A stretch of DNA of 16,027 nucleotides from Tetmemena sp. SeJ-2015 (GCA_027382625.1 JAJKFJ010021283.1:1-16027), one strand, 5' to 3'; counted from the stretch's first letter, positions 1 to 7,595 are shown. Made by a program: numbers and translations. The notes: generated from the letters alone by a model not told the origin.

Positions 1-354
1 AAATAATATTAAAGGCATTAGCGATTATCAAAAATAATGAGAAAAAAAACTTAAGGCAATGAAATATCTAATTTTAATATAAACCCAAAAAAGATAAGTC
101 TTTAAAAATAAGACCAAAAATCTAAACCTTTTTAATTTTGAAATGCAAAAAAGTTTCATCAAAATTTTAAAAACTTAATAAATTTTTTTTCATTTAATTT
201 TTTTTTTATTTTAAATTTTCATGTTTTAAAGTTTTTTTTTTAAAAAAAAATATCAAAAAATTCCCAATTTTTTAAATGCCCGTTTTAAGTTTTAAATTTT
301 TTATAAACTTTCTTACCTCAAATAAAGATAAGTTATTTCTCTTTTCTTTTTCAG
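1..354. other. AT-rich homopolymer region ending in acceptor-like tract
   Basis: This stretch is dominated by long A and T runs, especially 160-300, and I see no convincing coding frame. Its last bases, about 342-354, form a pyrimidine-rich run ending in CAG, like a 3' splice site. The open frame described next starts directly behind it. Similar homopolymer-rich DNA lies near the other end of the window, at about 15690-15850. Confidence 0.4.
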
Positions 355-903
355 TTTGCTTTACCAATTTGCAAAGTTCCTTATGAAAAAACTTATCAGT
401 ATATGCAAATTTATTTTTGAAATCAATTTCAACTCTAAAATTTGATTAACTTTGAAATTTAGAGAAAAATTATCAATAAAAATATTCAAATTTAGATTTA
501 GTTTTAAGGTTACTTGAAAATATACTTTCAAAGGAAAAGATTAGCTGAAAAAGAAAGGAGAAAATATTACATCCCATTTACGAAGCAAACTGTCGTTAAC
601 GCTCAAAATCTGCTTATTAATTCATATTTAATTTTAATTTTGATAATCTTATCGTTAATTATCTTTATTTATATACATAATCTTCATATAGTATTATTTA
701 GATTTTTATATTTTATCCTTTTATGTATTTATCTTATTTTTTTGTGGATCATTAATTCACATATTTATATGATATTCATTAATGCGCGAATTGAGCTTAG
801 CTGTTAATTCTTGAGTGAACTCGCTATTAAGCTACTTGAAGACGCATCTTAATTAGTACCAAAACACCGGACTATATAATTAACACAATTCTTAGGTGAT
901 TGA
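355..903 (+). CDS. Candidate gene with histone-fold-like C-terminus, interrupted by IES-like blocks
   Basis: With TAA/TAG read as Gln, one frame runs from about 421 to the TGA at 901-903; 97 of its codons (514-804) lack any stop, even in the standard code. A matching frame at 355-417 begins behind a splice-acceptor-like tract. The 5' part reads FALPICKVPYEKTYQYM, the middle is basic (RKRLAEKERRKYY). The end, about 40 residues from INARIELSC to QFLGD, resembles the long second helix, the R-T-I loop and the short third helix of a histone fold. That resemblance is by eye and weak. Two very AT-rich blocks, 406-494 and 616-783, break the gene and are bounded by direct repeats. Without the second block the hydrophobic insert vanishes and the histone-like helices come together. 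No ATG is visible in frame, so the 5' end is unresolved. If the insert is real coding sequence, this would instead be a membrane protein. Confidence 0.4.
406..494. repeat. Candidate IES 1: CAAATTTA direct repeat pair
   Basis: CAAATTTA occurs at 406-413 and 487-494. The 81 bp from the start of one copy to the start of the next are a multiple of three, and both copies sit in the same codon phase. The block contains the in-frame TGA at 418-420; removal of one repeat plus the interior would delete that stop and join two open frames. This is how ciliate pointer repeats behave, but CAAATTTA is a cheap word in AT-rich DNA. Confidence 0.3.
616..783. repeat. Candidate IES 2: ATTAAT direct repeat pair
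   Basis: ATTAAT occurs at 616-621 and 778-783 (162 bp apart, 54 codons). A longer pair ATTAATTCA is at 616-624 and 751-759 (135 bp apart, 45 codons). The interior is far more AT-rich than the flanks and, translated, gives only a hydrophobic string typical of such DNA. Either repeat pair would let the block be excised without changing the frame. I favour the 162-bp version because it joins the two helical segments of the candidate protein directly. Confidence 0.35.
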
Positions 904-930
904 ACTAAGAGGAATCTCCTCGCTATCTTC

Positions 931-1122
931 TCACTATGCTACAGTGAAATCATGAGCGGCTATCAACTTTGCGATCCACCGTAGACTCGATAAGGTTAAA
1001 CTTTGCAGCAGAGGGTGGTGATCTGAACAATTTTTTATACCAGTTACCAGCTAAATTTTAGCCCTACTTTGTCTGTTAGATTATATTAAAAAACTATGAT
1101 TCTTAAGTGACTTGATGTTCAT
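931..1122 (-). CDS. Small hypothetical protein, convergent with upstream gene
   Basis: On the minus strand an ATG at 1122-1120 opens a 63-codon frame ending in TGA at 933-931, with TAA/TAG as Gln. It reads MNIKSLKNHS at the start and has a W and several L/A/I residues near the end (LSSLRWIAKLIAA). The DNA here is richer in G+C than the flanks, which favours coding. The stop lies 27 bp from the stop of the plus-strand gene, the tight convergent spacing seen on ciliate gene-sized chromosomes. The plus strand is also open in part of this interval, so strand choice is uncertain. I recognise no family. Confidence 0.2.
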
Positions 1123-1750
1123 CCATGAATTGTAATATTTATGGCCACCTATTCATTATTTTCTAATATAATAAAATGTTTTTGGGTACATGCAACAGAG
1201 AATTCCTCATTTCGAGGGTAGACTACTAGCTATATGGTTCCATCTACCCAAAAACTTACATTACTATTTTAAATATCATGGCTAGTTACTATTTCACAAT
1301 AAAATTTGGTACTTCTGTTAAGTTAGTCTAATTTTTAATGATTTTTAATCTCTAATTAACTGGTAAACAATTGTGTTTAAATATTCATTGAATCCTTTGA
1401 AATTAAATTTAAAACTCATTTAAAATATTTTTTAAAAAAGTTTATAAAATAGCTCAATTAAAAAAAAATTTTAATTAAATTTTAATTTTTAGAAACTTCC
1501 TTTTATATATTTTTTTTAAATAATCAAAAATTCCGAAAAAAGGGTTGTATAAATTAAAATAAGTGACAGTTAAAAAATTTGGGGGGAGACGGTAGTGCAC
1601 ACCGCCTAAATAAGAACAAAATGCCAAGAAAAGTGTACATATAATGAAAAATACAAAAAATGTAAAAAAATTAAATTTTTTCTTTTTAATTTTCAAAATA
1701 ATTTTTATAATTTTCTTTTTTTATAAAATATTAATATTTTTAAATTTAAA
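1123..1750. other. AT-rich intergenic region with a small inverted repeat
   Basis: Apart from the inverted repeat at 1178-1255 I see no feature with support. A short minus-strand frame at 1475-1696 is mostly Phe/Lys/Ile from A and T runs and is not called. It crosses an isolated G/C-rich patch (a run of six G near 1580 followed by CCGCCTAAAT at about 1605) whose meaning is unclear. Confidence 0.4.
1178..1255. repeat. Imperfect inverted repeat, 19-bp arms
   Basis: GTTTTTGGGTACATGCAAC at 1178-1196 is matched on the opposite strand by 1237-1255 with two mismatches. The 40-bp interior contains no repeat of its own. It could be a small foldback element or a structured terminator-like site; nothing in the sequence decides. 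Confidence 0.6.
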
Positions 1751-2166
1751 ATGACTGATCAATGTGATGATTGTTTTTGTATTCCCCGAAAATAATTGAT
1801 CTTCAATTCGAGATCTTTATTCAGCTATTTCAAAATAGAGTGTCTGATCTATTATAAGTCCCCAGTTAGCTTGATAAATTTAGAACTTATTTAGGCCCTT
1901 AATAGTAAATGATGCTTATAATTGTAAGATTTCTAAAGTATGTTACAGAGTTTATCAATGAGTTTGCAGCAGTAATTTTATGTAATGGAGATAAAGTGAT
2001 CTTGGCTATTAGATTTAAAATGGTCAGATTCTTCTTTAAATAATATTCAAGTTAAGAATGTAATAAAATTGCGAAATAACTCAATCAAATTATTAGAAAC
2101 TTTAAAACGAATCAGAAATAATATGTAAATAAACTCTAGTATCTTCATAAGACTTAATATTCATGA
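1751..2166 (+). CDS. Hypothetical 123-aa protein encoded by two exons
   Basis: An ATG at 1751 opens a frame with TAA/TAG as Gln. Unspliced, it ends at TGA 1910-1912, and a second frame starts at the overlapping ATG 1912-1914 and ends at TGA 2164-2166. Removing 1905-1948 (GTAAAT at the start, TTACAG at the end, 44 nt) fuses both into one frame: 154 + 218 nt, 123 residues. The N-terminus holds a Cys cluster (CDDCFC). The middle reads LIQALNKFINEFAAVILC across the junction. The C-terminus is rich in Lys, Gln and Asn with helical spacing (CNKIAKQLNQIIRNF). No signal peptide or known catalytic motif is visible and I do not recognise the family. The neighbours give no clue. Start codon, intron signals and stop all fit, which makes this one of the better gene candidates here, but the exons are short. 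Confidence 0.45.
1905..1948 (+). other. Predicted 44-nt spliceosomal intron
   Basis: The block begins GTAAAT and ends TTACAG. Its length (two mod three) is what is needed to join the two frames of the 1751-2166 gene. It contains the TGA that would otherwise stop the first exon. A second candidate intron at 4007-4050 has the same length. Confidence 0.45.
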
Positions 2167-3234
2167 GTAAAATAGAGGTCAGAAATAATTTTAAGGTAGT
2201 TTTATAAAATTTTAAATCATAAATTTTGACCCTCATGGAAATTTTGAAAGCTAAAATTTTGTAATTTTATGGCATTTTTAGACGATTTTGAATATGGATG
2301 TTTTTTCATAAATTTTGATAATAATAAGTGAGGGGTGTGTATTTCAGCCCCTAAAAAAAAATTTGTATTTTAACAAAATATTCATTATTGATCTTAACCT
2401 AAAATTATAAATATAAATTTTGCATTTGAATTCTTATGATATAGCAAGTGCAAAGAGTAACCTAAGATTAAAAATTTGAACAAGTTTAATAACTTTGCTC
2501 AAAATATAAAATTTAATATAGCTTAAATTGCCCATATGTCATAGTGAGTAGTTAATTTCATTATAAGATTGAATAATCTATTTGCCAAGCATAATATTAT
2601 TAATTTAGAGATGATTTAAAAAATAAATTTAAAAAAGCAATAATAGGATGAATATGAATGCATGATCATTGATTGGTTTACTTTTAAATGCATGTTGATT
2701 CACTTCAAATTCATTGTATCATAATAAAATAGGTTTTAAAATAAATTAACTCTATATTTAAATGCCTAAAATCAGTAACTACATTAACTACAACTAGCTC
2801 AATTCTAAAACTTGATAGAGACAGCAAACTAGGCAGGTGTTTAGGACAATTAAAGTATCCCTAAAAATTAAAAGAGACCCTTCTTTGCTGGCAAACTCAA
2901 AGATTTACAAAAGTATATTTGGATTTGCGTACTTTTAAATGACTCGAGAACATAATCATAAAAGCTTGCGAGAAGTACACTTTCTGACAATAAAATTCAG
3001 AAGGAGTCTACCCTCACTCCCATGAGATAATTGCTCAGATACTAAAACAAAAAGTGAGTAAGATGTAGTTTTTTCATGATCTTCACGCTTATTTGCTTGG
3101 AGCTGGCTCCCTCATGAAAATTTAAATTCTTAATACTTATAAACTATCTCTATATTTAATATAGAGCACTTTACTCAAGAACTCTATCTTAATTAGGATT
3201 TGCTTAACCTCTATTATGCATTCATTTTCATCCT
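2167..3234. other. AT-rich region without a supported gene
   Basis: Mostly low-complexity AT DNA. The part 2820-3110 is richer in G+C. A minus-strand frame from ATG 3077 to TGA 2897 can be assembled there only by assuming an intron, so it is not called as a gene. A 13-mer GCGTACTTTTAAA at 2927-2939 recurs in the inverted repeat that follows (3348-3360). Confidence 0.4.
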
Positions 3235-3792
3235 ATAATATGTTGAAGTACCTTAACTACCCCCGCCTAAATTAAAAAGTGTGTAATTTGGATTACATCT
3301 ATTTTATTGTACCAATCAATTGAGTGTTCATCAGTACAACTAGTAGGGCGTACTTTTAAAAATTCGTTCACCTTGATCAATACACTAATGAACTATTAAG
3401 CTGATTTACTTTTTCATGATTATTCAGGCGTAGCGTTCATTCCTCTACAGTCAATGCCGAATTTCCCCATCGGTATAAGTGGCTGGGATAGAGCGCTGGT
3501 GAAGGAGGACAACCTGGACACCTACCTTCGATCTGGTCCAAGGACCACTTATACCGATGGGGAAATTTCGCATTGACTGTAGAGGAATGAACGCTACGCC
3601 TGAATAATCATGAAAAAGTAAATCAGCTTAATAGTTCATTAGTGTATTGATCAAGGTGAACGAATTTTTAAAAGTACGCCCTACTAGTTGTACTGATGAA
3701 CACTCAATTGATTGGTACAATAAAATAGATGTAATCCAAATTATACACTTTTTAATTTAGGCGGGGGTAGTTAAGGTACTTCAACATATTAT
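3235..3792. repeat. Near-perfect 248-bp inverted repeat (fold-back duplication 1)
   Basis: Arms are 3235-3482 and 3545-3792 with a 62-bp spacer. Coordinates pair exactly (each pair sums to 7027), so there is no net indel. I count three mismatches: one near 3282 (GTGTGT against GTATAC on the partner strand) and two next to the ATG at 3454. No clear target-site duplication flanks the arms and no transposase lies inside. The plus-strand frame of the left arm continues into the spacer, so the left arm looks like the source and the right arm like an inverted copy. Recent duplication or an assembly hairpin would both give this identity. Confidence 0.95.
3247..3576 (+). pseudogene. Fragment of an unidentified protein gene carried by the inverted repeat
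   Basis: A plus-strand frame runs 109 codons from 3247 to TGA 3574-3576 with only two TAA (read Gln). The last 59 codons lack any stop, even in the standard code. It passes through the left arm and the 62-bp spacer and then into the right arm, where the copied DNA is inverted and the protein must turn to nonsense (about 3545 onward). The segment around 3400-3540 has a soluble, mixed composition (YSGVAFIPLQSMPNFPIG, then GWDRALVKEDNLDTYLRSG) unlike the surrounding AT-rich DNA. An ATG at 3388 is a possible start, but the frame is open upstream of it. I do not recognise the family. The right arm repeats the same frame on the minus strand with V to I and P to R changes. An open minus-strand reading of the spacer cannot be excluded. 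Confidence 0.4.
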
Positions 3793-3853
3793 GGCGAAGA
3801 TAGCATTAGGTTATCGTGCAATTTATTTTCGAAATACATTTATTGTCACAGCT

Positions 3854-4177
3854 TAAAGACACCTGAAAAGTATTTGAGTACTGCTTATTGGCATCTTCAG
3901 CTTTTGATTTGGATTTTGAGTGCTTGAGTTAGTTCATCCATCTTCTTCGAGCATTTGAGTAGTTGCATTTAACTTTTCTTTAGCTGTATTCATGCACACA
4001 TTTACTCTACAATATCAGTAGTTATTACACTCATAAATATTTTGTCTTACCTTGACAGATAATTTTGCAAACATTATTTATATTTGCTTTTAGTGTTTAC
4101 ACAAATGTTGAAAGTCTTCAGCTTTTCTTGAGCTTCAGCTGCTGTGTCAGGTCAATTGCTTCAAAACCCATTTTCAT
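3854..4177 (-). pseudogene. Decayed Lys/Glu/Gln-rich, probably helical protein
   Basis: Reading the minus strand from an ATG at 4177, the pieces MKMGFEAIDL, AAEAQEKLKTFNICVNTKSK, CMNTAKEKLNATTQMLE, MDELTQALKIQ and KAEDANKQYSNTF follow one another in order but in changing frames. One junction is explained by a candidate intron at 4007-4050. The others, near 4155, 3950 and 3920, are one-base shifts that look like decay. The reconstructed order is rich in K, E, Q and A with helical, possibly coiled-coil spacing and has several Cys. It ends near a CAG/GTGTCT junction at about 3855, which could be another splice donor. The gene abuts the outer end of the inverted repeat at 3792. Family unknown. 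Alternative: a gene rearranged from pieces during macronuclear development, with the shifts marking piece borders. Confidence 0.35.
4007..4050 (-). other. Predicted 44-nt intron
   Basis: On the minus strand the block starts GTAAGA and ends TTGTAG. Removal joins NYLSR to VNVCMNTAKEK in a single frame, whereas the unspliced reading stops at TGA shortly after. Same length as the candidate intron at 1905-1948. Confidence 0.4.
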
Positions 4178-4640
4178 TAAAATTGTTTTTAAATTTAAGA
4201 ATGAAATTAATATCAGCTAGACAACTATTTTAAATCACTTTGAATTTGTGAACTTTATTTCCTAAATCACCTATTTGTATTTGACCAATAATTATTTAAA
4301 TTTATAATTTTTAAAATCATCATTAAATTAATAATATTGAAATCACTAAGTTTGCATTTTAACATTCAGAATTTGATAAATTTTCTTATTATTTTAACTT
4401 CCTATTTTATTTAATTTTTTCGAATATTTTAAATTAATAATTTCTTTTTAATATACCTCAAACTATTTCTCTTGGAATTCTTTTTAACCATTTATATGAA
4501 CAACTTCCTCTATCAAATTGCGTTAAATGAAAGTATAGGCATTTCAATAATTGAAAATTTAATTAAAAAAATAACATTGAAAAAGTGATCTACACTAATA
4601 CATTCGCGTTCCATCTATTTAAAAGTAAAAATTATAGCAT
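4178..4640. other. AT-rich region, nothing recognised
   Basis: Low-complexity AT DNA between the decayed minus-strand gene and the dispersed repeat. I see no frame, repeat or signal here that I can support. Confidence 0.4.
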
Positions 4641-5195
4641 AAAATTAAATTAAAATAGCTGGCTAGTTCAAATAATAAATGATGAGCTGCAACATGGCAG
4701 CAATTGAAATCAGAGTTCACCCCTTGTACTTTAGCTTGTTCGATAGATAGCTTATCTAAAATTAAAACGAATCTCTTCTTTGATTTTCTCGATAACACTT
4801 ATCATTAGTGAGATTTTAACTCATTCATCTTCATTTTTCAATATTTGATCCAATTAAACTTGCGTTGCTAATAACTCTGAGTAGAGCTCCAATAAAATAT
4901 TTTACAGGTTAGAAATCTCTTAAAATTTAAACTGAATCAAATGGTGTTATAATAATTTGAATTGAACAAACTTCAACTACTACTGATTGTTCATATACAA
5001 TTTAATTTATAAAATAATTAATTTTCTGTTAATTTTTCAGCTATATTAAGCATTTATTTAAGAATAAAGAGCTCTTTCTTCACAAATTTAAATTAGTCAG
5101 CAAATTCTACTAGTTAAAATTATCATCTAAAAGCAAATATAATTTTGATTCATATAATGTTTAATAGATCTCGCAACGTCTGTAGATAATTAACC
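4641..5195 (-). repeat. Dispersed repeat family, copy A
   Basis: This block is a diverged copy of 12801-13362. Matching landmarks in the same order include the AATAATAAATG..GTTGCAAC-type start, the TTCACCCC segment, AGCTTGTTCGATAGA, TTCTTCTTT, the ACCA..TTCGATTCAG segment on the minus strand, and TTTAATAGATC at the far end. Copies differ by many substitutions and small indels. Minus-strand translation is conserved in places, so the repeat carries or once carried a protein gene. Confidence 0.75.
4821..4994 (-). pseudogene. Protein-coding remnant in repeat copy A
   Basis: A minus-strand ATG at 4994 opens 57 codons (MNNQQQLKFVQFKLLQHH at the start, ILKNEDE at the end) to TGA 4823-4821, with TAA/TAG as Gln. 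The same frame in copy B has the same register: NNQxQxKxVxxK against INQWQVKCVRLK, and SELLATQ against SQELQVTQ. Downstream of the TGA the likeness continues (ISLMISVIEKIKEEIRFNF against ISLLRDAVKMIKEETHINF), where copy B has TGC instead of TGA. Upstream, EFADQFKFVKKELFIL matches EFTNILKEIEIQLQIL. So the ancestral protein was longer, helical and acidic to mixed. Family not recognised. Confidence 0.4.
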
Positions 5196-5248
5196 CCACT
5201 ATAATATAAAGTAAGAAAAAGTAGTGAATAAAATTTCTTCATTATGGG

Positions 5249-5795
5249 TAAGAAACGAATAGATGATCAGAGGTATTGAACAAGAAATACAACGAGAAGC
5301 TAAGTCTAACTTTAAGCCTCCAGCTCCATCTGTAAAAAAGTAATCTTAATTTAAGAATTAATATTAACAAAGATAAAAAAGAGCGCTACAATAGCAGTAC
5401 GAAAAGGATATTAGAACGCTTAAACTACACCAGCTCAGCTGAGCGACTCTGCTGCTCAAGCAACTGTAAGTCACTTTTCTTTTTTTTATCAAAAGAAAAA
5501 CTTACTCCATTGCAAATATCAACATCACAAAACAACTAAACCAATTTTCAACAAAAATTAATATTCTCAACTTTTTTTAAATTTTTATAGAACATTTTTA
5601 CTTTGAACTTACAATTTTTTAAGCAGCAAAGTCGCTCAGCTGAGCTGGTGTAGTTTAAGCGCTCTTTTTTATCTTTGTAAATATTAATTCTTAAATTAAG
5701 ATTATCTTTTTACAGTTGGAGATGGAGGCTTAAAGTTGGAGTTAGCTTCTCTTTGTATTTCTTGTTCAATACCTCTGATCTTTATTCGTTTCTTA
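5249..5795. repeat. Diverged inverted repeat (fold-back duplication 2)
   Basis: Arms are 5249-5471 and 5607-5795 with a spacer of about 135 bp. They are roughly 85-90% identical apart from one 33-bp difference: CGCT at 5384-5387 and again at 5417-5420 bounds a segment present only in the left arm. Similarity stops on both arms at GTAAGT, a splice-donor-like word, beyond which the sequences are unrelated. Each arm carries a copy of one small gene, transcribed toward the spacer. Confidence 0.9.
5263..5442 (+). CDS. Hypothetical 59-aa basic, Gln-rich protein, left-arm copy
   Basis: From ATG 5263 the frame gives 59 codons to TGA 5440-5442. Six TAA/TAG codons must be Gln. It begins MIRGIEQEIQREAKSNF, has a PPAPS turn and a K/Q/R-rich helix, and ends TLKLHQLS. 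The right arm encodes the same protein with conservative changes (A/S, S/T, K/R) and keeps the Gln TAA codons, which is direct comparative support for the frame. Upstream, the left copy carries one extra base near 5263 relative to the right arm, so its original start may lie further out. The frame continues after TGA as ATLLLKQL, which is conserved in the other arm with mostly synonymous changes, up to a GTAAGT donor-like site at 5466. No known family recognised. Confidence 0.5.
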
Positions 5796-5815
5796 TCAAT
5801 AATACATATAATCAT
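5636..5815 (-). CDS. Hypothetical 59-aa basic, Gln-rich protein, right-arm copy
   Basis: A minus-strand ATG at 5815 opens 59 codons to TGA 5638-5636. The start reads MIICIIDKKRIKIRGIEQEI, so this copy keeps the upstream residues in frame that the left copy has shifted. It lacks the 11 residues (LQQQYEKDIRT) present in the left copy; the loss is in frame and leaves KRALKLHQLS. TAA codons stand at the same Gln positions as in the left copy except one (TAA against TTA). After TGA the frame continues ATLLLKKL to a GTAAGT site. Either copy could be the ancestor. Their arrangement head-to-head around a short AT-rich spacer suggests a fold-back duplication rather than two independent genes. Confidence 0.5.
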
Positions 5816-5951
5816 GCGAGTCAAACGCGAAATTACTCAAAAATAACTACATGATCCATCCTATCTCAGTTTCATTTTGACTCTAAGGTATGGATCTAGT
5901 CACCCTTATCAGTAGTAATAGCCAGTTCTCAACATCAACTCCATCGCAAAA

Positions 5952-6790
5952 ATGTTGAGAGTGCCAGTGCGCACTGTTTCAAGATGCGCACATCAATTAT
6001 TTGATTGATCCTCAAACTCTTCGCCACTAAGCGCACTTCAGTTTGGAGTAGCGCGCGAAGATCTTCCTTAGATAGTTAGTTTCCTTATCTCAAGATCTCT
6101 CCGTAGACTGTAGCAAACGTCTATCGTTGAAATGGCATAACGTACAAAACTGTGATCGAGTGAAGCGCGTTATAGACTTCACTAAGCCATTTTATTATAA
6201 TAATCTGAAATATATTTACACTGCTCAGGTGTGAGAGGGATAGCGTGAAGTTTGTATGTGCTGACGAAGCTGTGTTCACACACAACACCTTCATTTAAGA
6301 AGAGTTGGTACAAGAAGCACGATAACATAGAAGTTTACGAGTAGAAAGTAAATTAACTACAAGTGCGTTACTTGCAGGAATCAGCGAAGACTCAGGCTTA
6401 GAAGCTTATGTCCTTCATCCTCGCCCCTATCAAGCGAGAGCAGTATGTTGCGTTCCTTAAGAAGCTCAGAGAGAAGATCACAGACGGTGAGATCGTTCTA
6501 CTCGTTGACAACCTCAGCGTACACAAAGACAAAGGAAGCGAAGAAGGCATACGCTGAGTTGAACATCACTCCTGTTTTTAATGTTCCATACTCGCCAGAG
6601 TTAACGGCATTGAATTTTACTGAACTTAGTTAGGGGACACTATAGAAGCTGCTGCTCTATCACTTGATGCATGATTAAGCTATCGATACATAGGATTTAA
6701 TATTGATATTTAAGAGAGTGGAAGAAGAGAAGGAAAAGTTATGTGCGAGATAAGGTAGAGTGAATATTTAGGAAAGTATTTAAGCTTAAC
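5952..6790 (+). pseudogene. Decayed IS630/Tc1-type DDE transposase (TBE-like)
   Basis: Pieces in order: LEQRAKIF near 6046, a helix-turn-helix segment ISPQTVANVYR..NGITYKTV (about 6092-6150), FVCADEAVFTHNTF with the first catalytic Asp at 6263-6265, SWYKKHDNIEVYEQKVN, ALLAGISEDSGLEAYVLHPR, LVDNLSVHK with the second Asp at 6507-6509, EAKKAYAELNITPVFNVPYS, and NGIEFY with the catalytic Glu at 6612-6614. About 34 residues separate the last two, the DD34E spacing. The reading shifts among all three frames at least five times after 6290, and TGA occurs within the HTH and at 6621 where relatives have Trp. TAG/TAA fall at Gln positions such as VYEQKVN. The C-terminal helix is EEEKEKLCARQGRVN. About 280 codons remain, fewer than a 42-kDa TBE transposase, and the start is uncertain. 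It cannot encode an active enzyme as read. Confidence 0.85.
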
Positions 6791-7019
6791 TTAATGACTT
6801 AACCCACTTTGCTTATCGGGGAAGAAGGAATCTTAAGAGGTTCCTTTTCTCTCTTCTGTTGGGCCAGATGACCTAGTTTCCTCATCTTTGGGAACCTGCT
6901 CCCGCATCTATGTGCATTCGTCGTCCCTAAGTTTGTTTTGTGATAGACGCTTGCTCACCTCGATCCTTGTATTTTGCTTCCGTGCTCTGAATACCTTTTG
7001 CTCTCTCCTTCATAAGTAG

Positions 7020-7583
7020 ATGCAGGCCAGTTCTCTACACAGTTAAACTCTAAAACTTACTAGAGAAGTAGGGATACGTTCTAAAGCTGCTCAAACCATT
7101 CGTCGCTGATAACTATTCCTTGCTTCTTTGGGTCGTTCTCCTCCACTTAGTGAGAGGCAATGAAGGAATGAGCAAGATATTCTTTTCATTCAGGTCAGAA
7201 AGATAACTGAGGACTTATAGAGTATATAATTAGTCATGCGAGCGCTCGTAAAACGATTATTGGATAAGCTAATAGAAGATTTCACATATATAAAGGCAGA
7301 ATACAAGAATTTGCTGAAGGCCAATGACTATACTAGTGTGAGAATGATTCGCTTTTTAGTATTAGCGCATTTAAGCTATATCTATTTCTACAAATTATTC
7401 TTAACATTAAGCACTCTAACTCACAAAGATCTATTCGATCTCACTGATTATAGACTATTAGGACATTTATTATGCACTCATGAAAATAGAAAGACACTTT
7501 TAATTCACACATTGCAAAATTTCAACTTAAATGTTCCAATTGTCTTATCCCATAATTTTATATAGTCTAAACTACTATTCTGA
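7020..7583 (+). pseudogene. 187-codon frame behind the transposase, possible 22-kDa TBE-type protein
   Basis: An ATG at 7020 starts a frame running to TGA 7581-7583 with no frameshift. It has two internal TGA codons, at 7107 and 7161, and three TAA/TAG. The stretch from 7236 to 7562 has no stop of any kind in 109 codons, unusual for this AT content. The first third is basic and soluble (REVGIRSKAAQTIRR, LASLGRSPPLSERQ). The rest is helical and leucine-rich (MRALVKRLLDKLIEDFTYIK) with a hydrophobic segment (FLVLAHLSYIYFYKLFL), a Cys/His patch (LLCTHENRK) and VPIVLSHNF near the end. Predicted size is about 22 kDa, like the smallest TBE protein, but I cannot confirm homology by eye. The minus strand of 6810-7190 is also partly open. 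If TGA is not sense here the gene is broken twice. Confidence 0.5.
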
Positions 7584-7595
7584 AATGTGATTTGA

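Larger units (their letters stand above)
5952..7583 (+). mobile_element. Relic of a TBE-like (IS630/Tc1 superfamily) transposon
   Basis: This G+C-richer block holds a frameshifted DD34E transposase and, behind it on the same strand, a 187-codon frame. Telomere-bearing elements of spirotrich ciliates carry a 42-kDa transposase plus 22-kDa and 57-kDa proteins; the second frame here predicts about 22 kDa, a size match only. Terminal inverted repeats with C4A4 units are not found at either end; the nearest degenerate match is at 8067-8083. Borders are therefore those of the coding relics, not of the element. Confidence 0.6.

Noticed and set aside
1475..1696. Minus-strand 73-codon frame
   Set aside because: Composition is almost only F, K, I and L from A and T runs, with no second copy, motif or splice support.
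2897..3077. Minus-strand ATG frame MKKLHLTHFLFQYLSNYLMG with a possible 34-nt intron
   Set aside because: Several alternative splices give equally open frames, so the model is not constrained.
2927..3360. 13-mer GCGTACTTTTAAA shared by 2927-2939 and the first inverted repeat
   Set aside because: Flanking sequence does not align beyond a few bases, so it is not a further copy of the arm.
6445..6633. Separate 62-codon gene
   Set aside because: Its second half is one frame-piece of the transposase and its first half is that enzyme read out of frame.
6810..7190. Minus-strand frame rich in E, K and W opposite the 22-kDa candidate (for example VISDEWFEQLQ)
   Set aside because: It needs at least one frameshift and has no start, whereas the plus-strand frame is unshifted and continues into 109 stop-free codons.
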